Part shown: positions 30,548 to 40,432 of the stretch, piece by piece | How positions within the stretch are numbered: the first letter of the stretch is position 1 | Layout: each line of letters starts with the position of its first letter | Source: Bradyrhizobium jicamae | GTDB lineage: Bacteria; Pseudomonadota; Alphaproteobacteria; Rhizobiales; Xanthobacteraceae | Length of the DNA: 64,000 nucleotides | Direction: 5' to 3' | NCBI RefSeq assembly: GCF_001440395.1 | Contig: NZ_LLXZ01000012.1 | Coordinates: 1-64,000, forward strand | The notes under the pieces: model-generated | Database searches by the model: none | Seen by the model: only the letters and a program-made list of their open reading frames with translations | What the model was told of the DNA's origin: nothing | Position numbers and translations under genes: made by a program

Positions 30548-32221
30548 ATGGATGGCAATCTTCGAACCGGTGGACATATTCTGATCGAGCAACTGGCCTT
30601 GCACGGCGCCGACACCGTGTTCGGTGTGCCCGGCGAAAGCTTTCTGGCCGCCCTCGACGGCATGTACCAGAGCCAGCGGGTGCGGTTCATCAACGCGCGC
30701 CAGGAGGGCGGCGCTGCCATGATGGCGGATGCCTATGGCAAGCTGACGGGAAAGCCCGGCATCGTGTTCGCCACCCGCGGGCCCGGCGCCACCAATGCTT
30801 CCGCGGGCGTCCATGTCGCGTTCCAGGACTCGACGCCGCTGATCCTGCTGCTTGGCCAGGTCGGACGCGACATGATGGAGCGCGAAGCGTTTCAGGAAAT
30901 CGACTATCGCCTGATGTTCGGCCCGATGGCGAAATGGGTCGCGCAGATCGACGATGCGCGGCGGATTCCCGAATTCATCTCGCGCGCCTTCTTCACCGCG
31001 ACCTCGGGCCGGCCCGGCCCGGTCGTGCTGGCGCTGCCCGAGGACATGCTCACCGACACCGCCGAGGTGCCGGATGCGCCGCCCTATAATCCGATTCCGG
31101 TCGCGCCCGATGACGGTGCATTGCGCCAATTCCATGCGCTGCTCTCGGAGGCAAAGAAACCGTTCCTGATCGTCGGCGGCGGCGGATGGAGCGACCAGGC
31201 CCGCCGCGACCTCGAAGCCTTTGCGGCGGCACACGAGGTCCCGGTCGGCGTCTCGTTCCGGTGCCAGGACTATTTCGACAATCTGCATCCCTGCTATGGC
31301 GGCCATGTCGGTATCGGTCTCGACGCAAAGATCGCCGAGCGGATCCGCACCAGCGATCTCGTGATCGCGCTTGGCGCCCGGCTGGGGGAGGCGACCACGT
31401 CCGGCTACACGCTGTTCGATGTTCCGAAGCCGAAGCAGCCGCTGGTTCATGTCTATCCCGACCCGGAAGAGATCGGCCGCGTCTATTCGCCGACGCTCGG
31501 CGTGGTCGCGAGCAGCGCGGCCTTTGCCGCCGCGATCAAGCGGCTGGAGCCCAAGCATCGCTCGCGGGCCGACTACGTCAAGGCGGCGCATGCTGACTAT
31601 CTCGCTTTCGCCGAGCCGACTCGGTCGCCGGGCGATGTGCAACTCTCGCAGGTCGTGCGTAGTTTGAGCGATCGCTTGCCCCATGACACCATCATCTGCA
31701 ACGGCGCCGGCAACTATGCCGTCTGGGTGCATCGGTTCTGGCGCTATCGGCAATTTCGCACCGAGCTTGCGCCGACCTCCGGATCGATGGGCTACGGTCT
31801 GCCCGCAGCCGTTGCCGCCAAGCTGCAGCATCCCGAGCGCACCGTGATCGCATTCGCCGGCGACGGCTGCTTCCAGATGACCGGGTTGGAGTTCATGACG
31901 GCGGTCGAAAACCGGCTGCCGCTGATCGTGATCGTCTGCAACAACGGCATGTATGGCACCATCCGCATGCACCAGGAACGGACCTATCCCGGCCGCGTCT
32001 CCGGCACTGATCTCGCCAACCCCGACTTCGCGGCGCTGGCGCGCGCCTGCGGCGGCTTTGGCGCGCATGTCGAGCGCACCGAAGATTTCGCGCGCGCGTT
32101 CGACGAAGCCGTGGCAAGCGGACTGCCCGCCATCATCGAGCTTTCGATCAGCCCGGAAGCGTTGACGCCGGTAGCTTCGCTGACCGAGACGCGCGCCAAG
32201 GCTTTGGCCGCGCAGGCCTGA
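30548..32221 (+). CDS. Thiamine-diphosphate-dependent enzyme, acetolactate-synthase-like
   Basis: A 557-residue ThDP enzyme of the ALS/glyoxylate carboligase/benzoylformate decarboxylase superfamily. Domain order: ThDP-pyrimidine-binding domain (FGVPGESFLAALDG with catalytic Glu, GPGATNASAGVHVAFQDSTP), the central Rossmann-like FAD-type domain (residues about 190-330), and the ThDP-binding domain with GDGCFQMTGLEFMTAVEN and NNGMYGTIRMHQERTYPGR. It sits 102 bases after the dehydrogenase gene. Glyoxylate carboligase plus tartronate semialdehyde reductase is one pathway pairing that would fit, but substrates cannot be fixed here. Confidence 0.9.
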   Translation: MDGNLRTGGHILIEQLALHGADTVFGVPGESFLAALDGMYQSQRVRFINARQEGGAAMMADAYGKLTGKPGIVFATRGPGATNASAGVHVAFQDSTPLILLLGQVGRDMMEREAFQEIDYRLMFGPMAKWVAQIDDARRIPEFISRAFFTATSGRPGPVVLALPEDMLTDTAEVPDAPPYNPIPVAPDDGALRQFHALLSEAKKPFLIVGGGGWSDQARRDLEAFAAAHEVPVGVSFRCQDYFDNLHPCYGGHVGIGLDAKIAERIRTSDLVIALGARLGEATTSGYTLFDVPKPKQPLVHVYPDPEEIGRVYSPTLGVVASSAAFAAAIKRLEPKHRSRADYVKAAHADYLAFAEPTRSPGDVQLSQVVRSLSDRLPHDTIICNGAGNYAVWVHRFWRYRQFRTELAPTSGSMGYGLPAAVAAKLQHPERTVIAFAGDGCFQMTGLEFMTAVENRLPLIVIVCNNGMYGTIRMHQERTYPGRVSGTDLANPDFAALARACGGFGAHVERTEDFARAFDEAVASGLPAIIELSISPEALTPVASLTETRAKALAAQA

Positions 32222-32225
32222 TCGG

Positions 32226-32828
32226 CTAGGTCCGTGTCGGCCGGCGTCGCTTGACGGCGCTGCGCCGTGGCGTTCGCGCGACCCGTGGACGCAGCCGGCT
32301 CATCGTCTGGCGTCGCGGTTTGACCGGGGGCTGCGGGCCGCGCGCCAGTTCCATCAGCATGCGGAGTGCCTCCACCACCGAGCGCTGGCGCACGGTGGTG
32401 CGGCCGATGGCCCCAAAACGGATTTCGCGGTGCAGGATCTTGCCGTCCCGCGATGCCACGGCGAAATGCACGAGCCCAACCGGCTTGCCCGGCGTCGCTC
32501 CACCCGGTCCGGCAATGCCGGTGATGGATACCGCGAGATCGGCGCCGGCCTTTTCCAGCGCGCCGACCGCCATCGCGGTCGCGGTCTCCTTGCTCACCGC
32601 GCCAAAGGTCGTCAGCGTCGAAGCCTTGACGCCGAGCATCGCGCGCTTGGCGTCGTTGGAATAGGTGACGAAGCCGCGGTCGATGACATCTGAAGAGCCG
32701 GGAATGTCGGTAAGCGCGCCGGCGACGAGGCCGCCCGTGCAGGACTCTGCCGTCGCGATCATCAGCTTTCGCATCCGGCACAAATCGAGCAGCGAGCGGG
32801 CGAGGGCGCGGGCGTCGCTGCCGCTCAT
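32226..32828 (-). CDS. CinA C-terminal family, nicotinamide-nucleotide amidase
   Basis: A 200-residue protein containing only the C-terminal domain of CinA (PncC), which deamidates NMN in the pyridine-nucleotide salvage cycle. Core motifs: [19 protein letters not shown] with the catalytic Ser, [50 protein letters not shown] and HFAVASRDG. The last 30 residues are Arg-rich ([18 protein letters not shown]) and extend past the usual end. Its start codon is one base after the ispDF stop codon, so the two are co-transcribed. Confidence 0.92.
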   Translation of the reverse strand: MSGSDARALARSLLDLCRMRKLMIATAESCTGGLVAGALTDIPGSSDVIDRGFVTYSNDAKRAMLGVKASTLTTFGAVSKETATAMAVGALEKAGADLAVSITGIAGPGGATPGKPVGLVHFAVASRDGKILHREIRFGAIGRTTVRQRSVVEALRMLMELARGPQPPVKPRRQTMSRLRPRVARTPRRSAVKRRRPTRT

Positions 32829-32829
32829 G

Positions 32830-34011
32830 TTACTCGCTCCAAGGGAGGCGAATGGTGGCGCAGGCGGTTGCGGCGATGCCTTCCTCGCGGCCGGTAAAGC
32901 CGAGCCGCTCGCTGGTGGTCGCCTTCACCGCAACACGTGAGATGTTCAGCCCCGTGATCTCGGCGATGCGGGCACGCATGACGTCGCGCAGCGGCCCGAT
33001 CTTCGGGCGCTCGCAGATCATGGTGACCTCGAGATTGGCGATGCGGCCGCCGCGCGCGGTGACGCGGTCGACGGCATATTTGAGGAACTTGTCGGACGCG
33101 GCGCCCTTCCACTGCGGATCGCTCGGCGGAAAGTGCGAGCCGATATCGCCGTCCGCCAGCGCGCCGAGAATGGCGTCGACCAGGGCGTGCAGGCCGACGT
33201 CACCGTCGGAATGGGCAAGGAAGCCGCGAGTGTGCGGTACCCGCACGCCGCAGAGCATCAGATGATCGCCGTCGCCGAAGGCGTGCACGTCGTAGCCGGT
33301 GCCGGTTCTGATGTCGCCGAGCTGGGCGGCGAGGCGGGCTTCCTCGCGGACGAAATCTTCTGGCGTTGTCAGTTTCATGTTTGCAGGATCACCTTCAAAG
33401 GTCGCTACCGTCAATCCCGCCCATTCCGCGAGCGCTGCATCATCGGTGAAATCGCTGCGGCCATCGCGCGCAGCGCGGCGATGGGCATCGAGAATCACAT
33501 CGAAGCGAAACGCCTGCGGCGTTTGCGCGATTCGCAAGCGTGCGCGGTCGGGCGTTGCCTCGACATCGCCGGTATCGCTCACCTGTTTGATCGTATCTGT
33601 GACTGATATCGCCGGCACCGCGGCGCCGGTGCGTCCGGCGGCATAGATCGCCCGTGAAATCACCGCAGGCGATACGAAGGGCCGCGCGGCGTCATGGATC
33701 AGGACGATGTCGGGCTTTTCAGCCACCAGCGCCTCTAGCCCGGCATGCACCGATGCCTGACGGGTTGCGCCGCCATTGGCCGGAGGCTGGTGACGCAATC
33801 CGGCGACAGCCTCGGTGAACACCGCGTCGTCGTCGGGATTGACGACGGGCTGCACGGCGAAGACGTCGGGGTGCCGGCTGAACGCAGCCATGGCACGATA
33901 GATGACCGTCTGTCCGCCGATCTCGCGATATTGCTTGGGTCCCCCGGCGCCGGCGCGGAGCCCGCGTCCGGCTGCGACGAGAATGGCTGCGGTACGCTCA
34001 GGTCTGGGCAT
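32830..34011 (-). CDS. ispDF: Bifunctional MEP cytidylyltransferase / MECDP synthase
   Basis: A 393-residue fusion of two enzymes of the non-mevalonate isoprenoid pathway. The IspD half (residues 1 to about 225) starts [20 protein letters not shown] and contains [13 protein letters not shown]. The IspF half (about 230-393) starts [20 protein letters not shown] with the zinc ligands D-x-H, then [20 protein letters not shown] and [13 protein letters not shown]. The fused form is common in alphaproteobacteria. It is divergent from dusB with a 248-base gap. Confidence 0.97.
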   Translation of the reverse strand: MPRPERTAAILVAAGRGLRAGAGGPKQYREIGGQTVIYRAMAAFSRHPDVFAVQPVVNPDDDAVFTEAVAGLRHQPPANGGATRQASVHAGLEALVAEKPDIVLIHDAARPFVSPAVISRAIYAAGRTGAAVPAISVTDTIKQVSDTGDVEATPDRARLRIAQTPQAFRFDVILDAHRRAARDGRSDFTDDAALAEWAGLTVATFEGDPANMKLTTPEDFVREEARLAAQLGDIRTGTGYDVHAFGDGDHLMLCGVRVPHTRGFLAHSDGDVGLHALVDAILGALADGDIGSHFPPSDPQWKGAASDKFLKYAVDRVTARGGRIANLEVTMICERPKIGPLRDVMRARIAEITGLNISRVAVKATTSERLGFTGREEGIAATACATIRLPWSE

Positions 34012-34259
34012 CTGGACTCAAATACGAACGAATCGGGGTTGAGGAGGGGGCGGGCGCTGGCGCCCAGCCCTTACCATGCCGAATACGGAAAACAGAGTGA
34101 TTCCCATCACCTGTGAGAAAAGCGGTTTTTGTTGCAGTGCACTTGCACAAATGATAGATCTGTCTAAAGTGTAGGCAAGAAGCTTGACTGCCCAAGATTT
34201 GTGCTCACAATATGCGCTGACGGTTGCAATGACGCCGCCGCCCCAACCATGAGAACGCC

Positions 34260-35294
34260 GTGACCGGCCCGGAAAGTTCACGTTCTAAGTCGTTGAAAAT
34301 AGGCGAGATTGCTGTCGCCAACCGGGTTCTTCTGGCGCCCATGTCCGGCGTCACCGATGCCCCCTTTCGACGCCTTGCAGCCACTCTTGGCGCCGGACTG
34401 GTCGTCTCCGAGATGACCGCCAGCGATGAACTCGTGCACGGCAGGCCGATGTCGGTTCTGCGCTGCGAGAAGGCAGGCGTCGGACCACACGTCGTTCAAC
34501 TCGCGGGCTGCGAAACGCATTGGATGGCGGAAGGCGCAAGGGTTGCCGAAGCCGCCGGCGCCGACATCATCGACATCAACATGGGCTGCCCCGCGCGTCA
34601 TGTCACCGGCGGGCAATCGGGTTCGGCGCTGATGCGCGATCTCGATCATGCGCTCAAGCTGATCGATGCCACCATCGCGGCGGTGCGGGTGCCGGTGACG
34701 CTGAAGATGCGGCTCGGCTGGGACGATCGCTCGCTCAACGCGCCGGAACTGGCGCGCCGCGCGGAAGCCGCCGGCGTGCAGATGATCACCGTACACGGCC
34801 GCACGCGCTGCCAGTTCTACAAGGGCACCGCCGATTGGAGCGCCGTGCGCGCGGTCAGGGACGCGATCTCGGTGCCGCTCGTCGTTAACGGCGACATCAC
34901 CTCATTCGAGAAGGCAATTCAGGCGCTCGAAGCGTCGGGGGCGGATGCCGTCATGATCGGGCGCGGCGCGCAGGGGCAGCCCTGGCTGCCGGGACAAATA
35001 GGCCGTCGGCTTGAAACCGGCACGGTGGAAACTGCACCGTCGCTCGCGGAACAACTCGCCCATGTGCGCGCACTCTATGACGAGGTTTGCAGCCATTACG
35101 GGCTGCGTATCGGGCTCAAGCATGCGCGCAAGCATCTTGGCTGGGCCCTGGAGATCGCCGCCCAGTGCAGCCGCGCGCCGGCGGAGACGCTGAAAGGCTG
35201 GCGGCAAAAGATTCTGACGTCGGAAGATCCGCACCGCGTGCACCGATCGCTGCAGGACGCGTTCGACGACTTCGCATGGAGTGCTGCTGCATGA
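34260..35294 (+). CDS. dusB: tRNA-dihydrouridine synthase, first gene of the ntr operon
   Basis: A 344-residue FMN enzyme reducing uridines in tRNA; historically called nifR3 in alphaproteobacteria. Seen: [20 protein letters not shown], the catalytic-Cys motif [31 protein letters not shown] and [19 protein letters not shown] start at 34260. The upstream gap has a small palindrome GTGCA-CT-TGCAC at 34137-34148 of unknown meaning. The 3' end overlaps the ntrB start by four bases (ATGA), as in the classic nifR3-ntrBC operon, so nitrogen-regulated expression with ntrBC is likely. Confidence 0.96.
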   Translation: MTGPESSRSKSLKIGEIAVANRVLLAPMSGVTDAPFRRLAATLGAGLVVSEMTASDELVHGRPMSVLRCEKAGVGPHVVQLAGCETHWMAEGARVAEAAGADIIDINMGCPARHVTGGQSGSALMRDLDHALKLIDATIAAVRVPVTLKMRLGWDDRSLNAPELARRAEAAGVQMITVHGRTRCQFYKGTADWSAVRAVRDAISVPLVVNGDITSFEKAIQALEASGADAVMIGRGAQGQPWLPGQIGRRLETGTVETAPSLAEQLAHVRALYDEVCSHYGLRIGLKHARKHLGWALEIAAQCSRAPAETLKGWRQKILTSEDPHRVHRSLQDAFDDFAWSAAA

Positions 35295-36466
35295 CGTCAG
35301 CCGCAGAACATCGCCGGCCAGTGCCTGCAGACAGCGAGGCCATCCTCAACGCGCTGCCGAACCCGGTGCTGCTGGTGGCGCCCGATGGCCGCATCGTCGA
35401 CGCCAACATCGCCGCCGAATCCTTCTTCGAGATATCGACGCAATTCCTGCGCCGGCAATCCCTGAAAGAGCTGGTGCCGTTCGGCAGTCCGCTGCTGGCG
35501 CTGATCGATCAGGTGCGCGCGAGCGCATCGCCGGTCAACGAGTACAAGGTCGATCTGGGCACGCCCCGGATCGGCGGCGATCGCCAGGTCGATCTTCATG
35601 TCGCTCCGCTCACCGAACGGCCCGGCCATATCGTCGTGATGCTGCAGGAGCGCACCATCGCCGACAAGATGGACCGGCAATTGACGCATCGGAGCGCGGC
35701 GCGCTCGGTGATCGCGCTGGCGGCGATGCTGGCGCATGAAATCAAGAACCCGCTGTCCGGCATCCGTGGCGCGGCGCAACTGCTGGAGCAGGCGGCCTCA
35801 TCCGAAGACCGCATGCTGACACGGCTGATCTGCGACGAGGCGGACCGCATCGTCACACTGGTCGACCGCATGGAAGTGTTCGGCGACGACCGCCCGGTGG
35901 CGCGCGGACCGGTCAACATTCATTCCGTGCTCGACCACGTCAAACGGCTGGCGCAGTCGGGCTTCGCCCGCAACATCCGCTTCATTGAAGAGTACGATCC
36001 GTCATTGCCGCCGGTGCTGGCCAATCAGGACCAGCTCATCCAGGTGTTCCTCAATCTGGTGAAGAACGCAGCCGAAGCCGTCGCCGATCTCGGCAGCGAC
36101 GCGGAAATCCAGCTCACCACCGCCTTTCGTCCCGGCGTCCGCCTGTCGGTGCCGGGCAAGAAATCGCGGGTGTCGCTGCCGCTGGAGTTCTGCGTCAAGG
36201 ACAACGGCTCCGGCGTACCCGAAGACCTGCTGCCGAACCTGTTCGATCCCTTCGTGACGACCAAACAAACCGGCAGCGGCCTCGGGCTCGCGCTGGTTGC
36301 CAAGATCGTCGGCGATCACGGCGGCATCATCGAATGCGAATCGCAGCCGCGGAAGACGACCTTCCGCGTGCTGATGCCGATGTTCAGTCCCACCAAACAG
36401 TTCGACCAAAGCAATCGCGACGGCGTTCCGGGTACGCCTTCGCCTGCCTCACAGGACGCAAGATGA
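35291..36466 (+). CDS. ntrB: Nitrogen regulation sensor histidine kinase NtrB
   Basis: A 391-residue soluble kinase that phosphorylates or dephosphorylates NtrC in response to PII. An N-terminal PAS domain (residues about 15-120: [20 protein letters not shown]) precedes the dimerisation domain with H-box His149 in [19 protein letters not shown]. The ATPase domain shows [13 protein letters not shown] (N-box), [10 protein letters not shown] and [18 protein letters not shown]. There is no transmembrane segment, as expected for NtrB. The frame opens further upstream inside dusB, but ATG 35291 overlaps the dusB stop codon. Confidence 0.97.
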   Translation: MTSAAEHRRPVPADSEAILNALPNPVLLVAPDGRIVDANIAAESFFEISTQFLRRQSLKELVPFGSPLLALIDQVRASASPVNEYKVDLGTPRIGGDRQVDLHVAPLTERPGHIVVMLQERTIADKMDRQLTHRSAARSVIALAAMLAHEIKNPLSGIRGAAQLLEQAASSEDRMLTRLICDEADRIVTLVDRMEVFGDDRPVARGPVNIHSVLDHVKRLAQSGFARNIRFIEEYDPSLPPVLANQDQLIQVFLNLVKNAAEAVADLGSDAEIQLTTAFRPGVRLSVPGKKSRVSLPLEFCVKDNGSGVPEDLLPNLFDPFVTTKQTGSGLGLALVAKIVGDHGGIIECESQPRKTTFRVLMPMFSPTKQFDQSNRDGVPGTPSPASQDAR

Positions 36467-36475
36467 GGAATAAAT

Positions 36476-37918
36476 ATGCCCGCAGGTAGCATACTCGTTG
36501 CCGATGACGACACCGCGATCCGCACGGTTCTGAACCAGGCGCTTTCGCGTGCCGGATATGAAGTTCGCCTGACCGGGAACGCCGCGACGTTGTGGCGCTG
36601 GGTGAGCCAGGGCGAGGGCGACCTCGTCATCACCGACGTGGTGATGCCGGACGAGAATGCGTTCGACCTGCTGCCGCGTATCAAGAAGATGCGGCCGAAC
36701 CTTCCCGTCATCGTCATGAGCGCCCAAAACACCTTCATGACCGCGATCCGGGCCTCCGAGCGCGGCGCCTACGAATATCTGCCGAAACCGTTCGACCTGA
36801 AGGAACTCATCACCATCGTCGGCCGCGCATTGGCCGAACCGAAGGAGCGGGTGGCGAGCGCGGCGGACGAGGGGGAATTCGATTCGATTCCCCTGGTCGG
36901 CCGCTCGCCGGCGATGCAGGAAATCTATCGGGTGCTGGCGCGGTTGATGCAGACCGACCTCACGGTGATGATCTCCGGCGAGTCAGGCACCGGCAAGGAA
37001 CTGGTTGCCCGCGCGCTGCACGACTACGGCAAGCGCCGCAACGGCCCGTTCGTCGCCGTCAACATGGCCGCAATCCCGCGCGACCTGATCGAATCCGAGT
37101 TGTTCGGCCATGAGCGCGGCGCGTTCACCGGCGCCAATACCCGCGCGTCGGGCCGGTTCGAACAGGCCGAAGGCGGCACGCTGTTTCTCGACGAAATCGG
37201 CGACATGCCGATGGAAGCACAGACGCGGCTGTTGCGGGTGCTGCAGCAGGGCGAATACACCACGGTCGGCGGGCGCACCCCGATCAAGACCGATGTGCGG
37301 ATCGTGGCGGCGAGCAACAAGGATCTGCGCATCCTGATCCAGCAGGGCCTGTTCCGGGAGGATCTGTTCTTCCGTCTGAACGTGGTGCCGCTGCGCCTGC
37401 CGCCGTTGCGGGAACGGATCGAGGACCTGCCGGATTTGATCCGCCATTTCTTCTCGCTCGCCGAAAAGGACGGCCTGCCGCCGAAGAAGCTGGATACGCT
37501 GGCCCTGGAACGGCTCAAGCAGCACCGCTGGCCCGGCAATGTTCGCGAGCTCGAAAACCTCGCGCGCCGGCTGGCCGCGCTTTACCCACAGGATGTCATT
37601 ACGGCCTCGGTCATCGATGGTGAGCTGGCGCCACCGGCGGTCACGTCGGGGGGCAATGCCCCGATGGGCGTGGAGAACCTCGGCGGCGCAGTGGAAGCCT
37701 ACCTGTCCTCGCACTTCTCCGGCTTCCCGAACGGCGTCCCGCCGCCGGGCCTCTACCACCGCATCCTCAAGGAAATCGAGGTGCCGCTGCTCACCGCGGC
37801 GCTTGCCGCCACCCGCGGCAACCAGATTCGCGCAGCCGACCTGCTCGGCCTCAACCGCAATACGCTGCGCAAGAAGATCAGGGATCTCGACATCCAGGTT
37901 TACCGGAGCGGCGGCTAG
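36476..37918 (+). CDS. ntrC: Nitrogen regulation response regulator NtrC
   Basis: A 480-residue sigma54 activator. The receiver domain carries phospho-acceptor Asp54 ([13 protein letters not shown]). The AAA+ domain has Walker [19 protein letters not shown], an intact sigma54-contact loop [16 protein letters not shown], and Walker [14 protein letters not shown]. The C-terminal Fis-type helix-turn-helix is in [20 protein letters not shown]. It activates nitrogen-scavenging promoters. It starts nine bases after ntrB; a long hairpin follows the gene. Confidence 0.98.
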   Translation: MPAGSILVADDDTAIRTVLNQALSRAGYEVRLTGNAATLWRWVSQGEGDLVITDVVMPDENAFDLLPRIKKMRPNLPVIVMSAQNTFMTAIRASERGAYEYLPKPFDLKELITIVGRALAEPKERVASAADEGEFDSIPLVGRSPAMQEIYRVLARLMQTDLTVMISGESGTGKELVARALHDYGKRRNGPFVAVNMAAIPRDLIESELFGHERGAFTGANTRASGRFEQAEGGTLFLDEIGDMPMEAQTRLLRVLQQGEYTTVGGRTPIKTDVRIVAASNKDLRILIQQGLFREDLFFRLNVVPLRLPPLRERIEDLPDLIRHFFSLAEKDGLPPKKLDTLALERLKQHRWPGNVRELENLARRLAALYPQDVITASVIDGELAPPAVTSGGNAPMGVENLGGAVEAYLSSHFSGFPNGVPPPGLYHRILKEIEVPLLTAALAATRGNQIRAADLLGLNRNTLRKKIRDLDIQVYRSGG

Positions 37919-37923
37919 CGATT

Positions 37924-37960
37924 GAATCAGCCCGCTTTCGCAGTGAAAGCGGGGTGATTC
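37924..37960. other. Long hairpin between ntrC and ntrY
   Basis: Arms GAATCA-G-CCCGCTTTC (37924-37939) and GAAAGCGGG-G-TGATTC (37945-37960) pair over 15 positions with one internal mismatch around a five-base loop. It begins five bases after the ntrC stop codon. No T-run follows, so it may be a weak terminator, a processing site or a 3'-end stabiliser that uncouples ntrYX from ntrBC levels. Confidence 0.6.
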
Positions 37961-38087
37961 GACCGAAGATTGATCGCTTTAGAGGTTGGATGGTCGCGGA
38001 ATTGTCGCAATTCGGCAACATTGTGATATGAATGCATCAGTCCGCGACAGGCGGGCTTAAAGCCCTTGCATCTCACCGAATTGCCGG

Positions 38088-40415
38088 ATGACCACCGCAG
38101 AGACCTCGGCGCCACCGTTCGACCCATCGATTGCCCAATCCACAGGCGGATTCCTGCGGAAGTGGGTGGCGCCGTTTGCGGTCGGGATCGCGCTGCTGTC
38201 GGCGTTCCTGACCTTCGTGGTCCTGAGCGGCCTGACGCCGATCGAGCCAACCCGTCAGGTCGTCTACTCGTTCCTGCTGATCAATGCTGCCTCCATCCTG
38301 CTGCTGGTCGGCATCATCGTCCGCGAGGTCTGGCTGGTTATTCAGGCGCGGCGCCGTGGCCGGGCTGCGGCGCGGCTGCACGTCCAGATCGTCAGCCTGT
38401 TCTCCATCATTGCCGTGCTGCCGGCCGTACTGGTCGCCATCGTCGCCAACGTCACCATCGATCGCGGCCTGGACCGGCTGTTCTCGGGCCCGACGCGCGA
38501 GGTCATAGGCAACTCGCTGACCGTTGCCCGCGCGTACATGGAGGAGCATGCGAAGCTCATCCGCGGCGACATCCTGGGCATGGCCAACGATCTTGCCCTT
38601 GCCCGGCCATTGTTCGACCAGGACCGCAGGTCATTTCTGCAACTGCTGACCGCAAATGCGGGCGCACGAAACCTGCCGGCGGCAATGCTGGTCGACAAGG
38701 ATGGCAACATCCTGGTGACGGCAAAGACCGGCATCCAACAGGAGTTCACGACGCCGCCGAAGGATTTTCTCGGCAACGTCAGCGAAGAAGAGCCAGCGAT
38801 CGCGGTCTTCCCCGAGGCCAATTATGTGGCCGCCGTGATCCGGTTGCGCGCCTTCGACGATACCTTCCTCTACGTCGCACGCGTGCTCGATCCGCGCGTG
38901 ATCAGCCAGCTCAAGCAAACCGAGGCCAGCGTCGCCGAATACGCCCAGATCGAGGCCCGCCGGCTCGGCATCCAGGTCGCCTTCGCGCTGATGTTTGCCG
39001 TGATTGCGCTGACCATTCTGATGGCGTCAGTGCTGATCGGATTGAATTTCGCCAACTGGCTGGTGGCGCCGATCCGCAATCTGATGAGCGCGGCCAACAT
39101 CGTTTCGACCGGCGATCTGCACGTTCAGGTACCGGTTCACAAATCCGAAGGCGATCTCGCGCAGCTCGGCGAGACCTTCAACAAGATGACGGCCGAATTG
39201 CGCACCCAGCGTGACGAACTGGTCAGCGCCTCCGACCTGATCGACAGCCGCCGCCGTTTCATCGAGGCGGTGTTGTCCTCGGCCAGCGCCGGCATCATCG
39301 GCGTCGATGCCTCCGGCAGCGTCGGCATTCTTAACCGCTCGGCCGAGAAACTGATCGGCCATGCCGAATCCGAGACGCTGGACCATCCGCTGTCGGATGT
39401 GCTGCCCGAGCTCGACGACATGATGAAGACCGCGCGTGAGGGTACGCAGCGCCTGGTGCAGGGCCAGATCACGATCATGCGCGACGGCCATGAGCGTAAT
39501 TTGTCGGTCCGTGTCAGCGCGGAGCAGACCAGCCATTCGCGCGACAGCTACATCATCACGCTCGACGACATCACGGAGCTGGTCTCCGCGCAACGCACCT
39601 CGGCCTGGGGTGACGTGGCGCGCCGCATCGCCCATGAAATCAAGAATCCGCTGACGCCGATCCAGCTTTCAGCGGAACGGATTCGCCGCAAATTCGGCAA
39701 GGTCATCACCGAAGACAAGAACATCTTCGAACAATGTACAGACACCATCGTGCGACAGGTCGACGACATCAGGCGGATGGTTGATGAGTTCTCCCGCTTT
39801 GCGCGGATGCCAAAGCCGGTGATGGAAGGCGAGGACGTGGCCGACACCGTGCGGCAGGCAGTATTCCTGATGAAGGTAGGCCATCCCGATCTTGATATCG
39901 AGGCCGATATCAAGCAGGACCCGATGCGCGCGCAGTTCGACCGCCGACTGATTTCGCAGGCGCTCACGAACATCATCAAGAACGCGACGGAGGCGATCGA
40001 ACAGGTGCCGCCGGAAGAACTCGGCAAGGGACGCATCGACGTGATCGCCGCGCGCGAAAACGACGACATCGTGATCGACGTGATCGACAATGGTATCGGC
40101 CTGCCCAAGGTGAGCCGCGCGCGGCTGCTGGAGCCCTATGTGACGACGCGCCAGAAGGGCACCGGGCTCGGGCTCGCCATCGTCGGCCGCGTGCTGGAAG
40201 ACCATGGTGGCCGCATCGAACTCAAGGATGCCTCCGATTTCCGGCCCGGGCAGCGCGGCGCCTGGATGCGGCTGCGGTTCGCCGTCTCCGGGCATGCAGC
40301 GAAGGCGGAAACACATCAGCACGGCAATGAAACAAAAGGGTCGTCAGGCGAAACCAATGAGGCGGCATCCGCGACCAATGATCGAGCAAAATCCGAAGCC
40401 GCAACAGGCAACTGA
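38088..40415 (+). CDS. ntrY: Membrane nitrogen/redox sensor kinase NtrY
   Basis: A 775-residue membrane sensor. Transmembrane helices lie near residues 27-47, 60-80, 100-122 and 297-320, with a periplasmic loop of about 175 residues between the last two. A HAMP linker (about 320-375), PAS domain (about 385-490), H-box His516 in [20 protein letters not shown] and an ATPase domain (NIIKNATEAIEQ, VIDNGIGLP, KGTGLGLAIVGRVLEDHGG) follow. The C-terminal 35 residues are a charged low-complexity tail. It phosphorylates NtrX, whose gene starts 17 bases downstream. Confidence 0.97.
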   Translation: MTTAETSAPPFDPSIAQSTGGFLRKWVAPFAVGIALLSAFLTFVVLSGLTPIEPTRQVVYSFLLINAASILLLVGIIVREVWLVIQARRRGRAAARLHVQIVSLFSIIAVLPAVLVAIVANVTIDRGLDRLFSGPTREVIGNSLTVARAYMEEHAKLIRGDILGMANDLALARPLFDQDRRSFLQLLTANAGARNLPAAMLVDKDGNILVTAKTGIQQEFTTPPKDFLGNVSEEEPAIAVFPEANYVAAVIRLRAFDDTFLYVARVLDPRVISQLKQTEASVAEYAQIEARRLGIQVAFALMFAVIALTILMASVLIGLNFANWLVAPIRNLMSAANIVSTGDLHVQVPVHKSEGDLAQLGETFNKMTAELRTQRDELVSASDLIDSRRRFIEAVLSSASAGIIGVDASGSVGILNRSAEKLIGHAESETLDHPLSDVLPELDDMMKTAREGTQRLVQGQITIMRDGHERNLSVRVSAEQTSHSRDSYIITLDDITELVSAQRTSAWGDVARRIAHEIKNPLTPIQLSAERIRRKFGKVITEDKNIFEQCTDTIVRQVDDIRRMVDEFSRFARMPKPVMEGEDVADTVRQAVFLMKVGHPDLDIEADIKQDPMRAQFDRRLISQALTNIIKNATEAIEQVPPEELGKGRIDVIAARENDDIVIDVIDNGIGLPKVSRARLLEPYVTTRQKGTGLGLAIVGRVLEDHGGRIELKDASDFRPGQRGAWMRLRFAVSGHAAKAETHQHGNETKGSSGETNEAASATNDRAKSEAATGN

Positions 40416-40432
40416 CAAGACAGGTGTAACCC

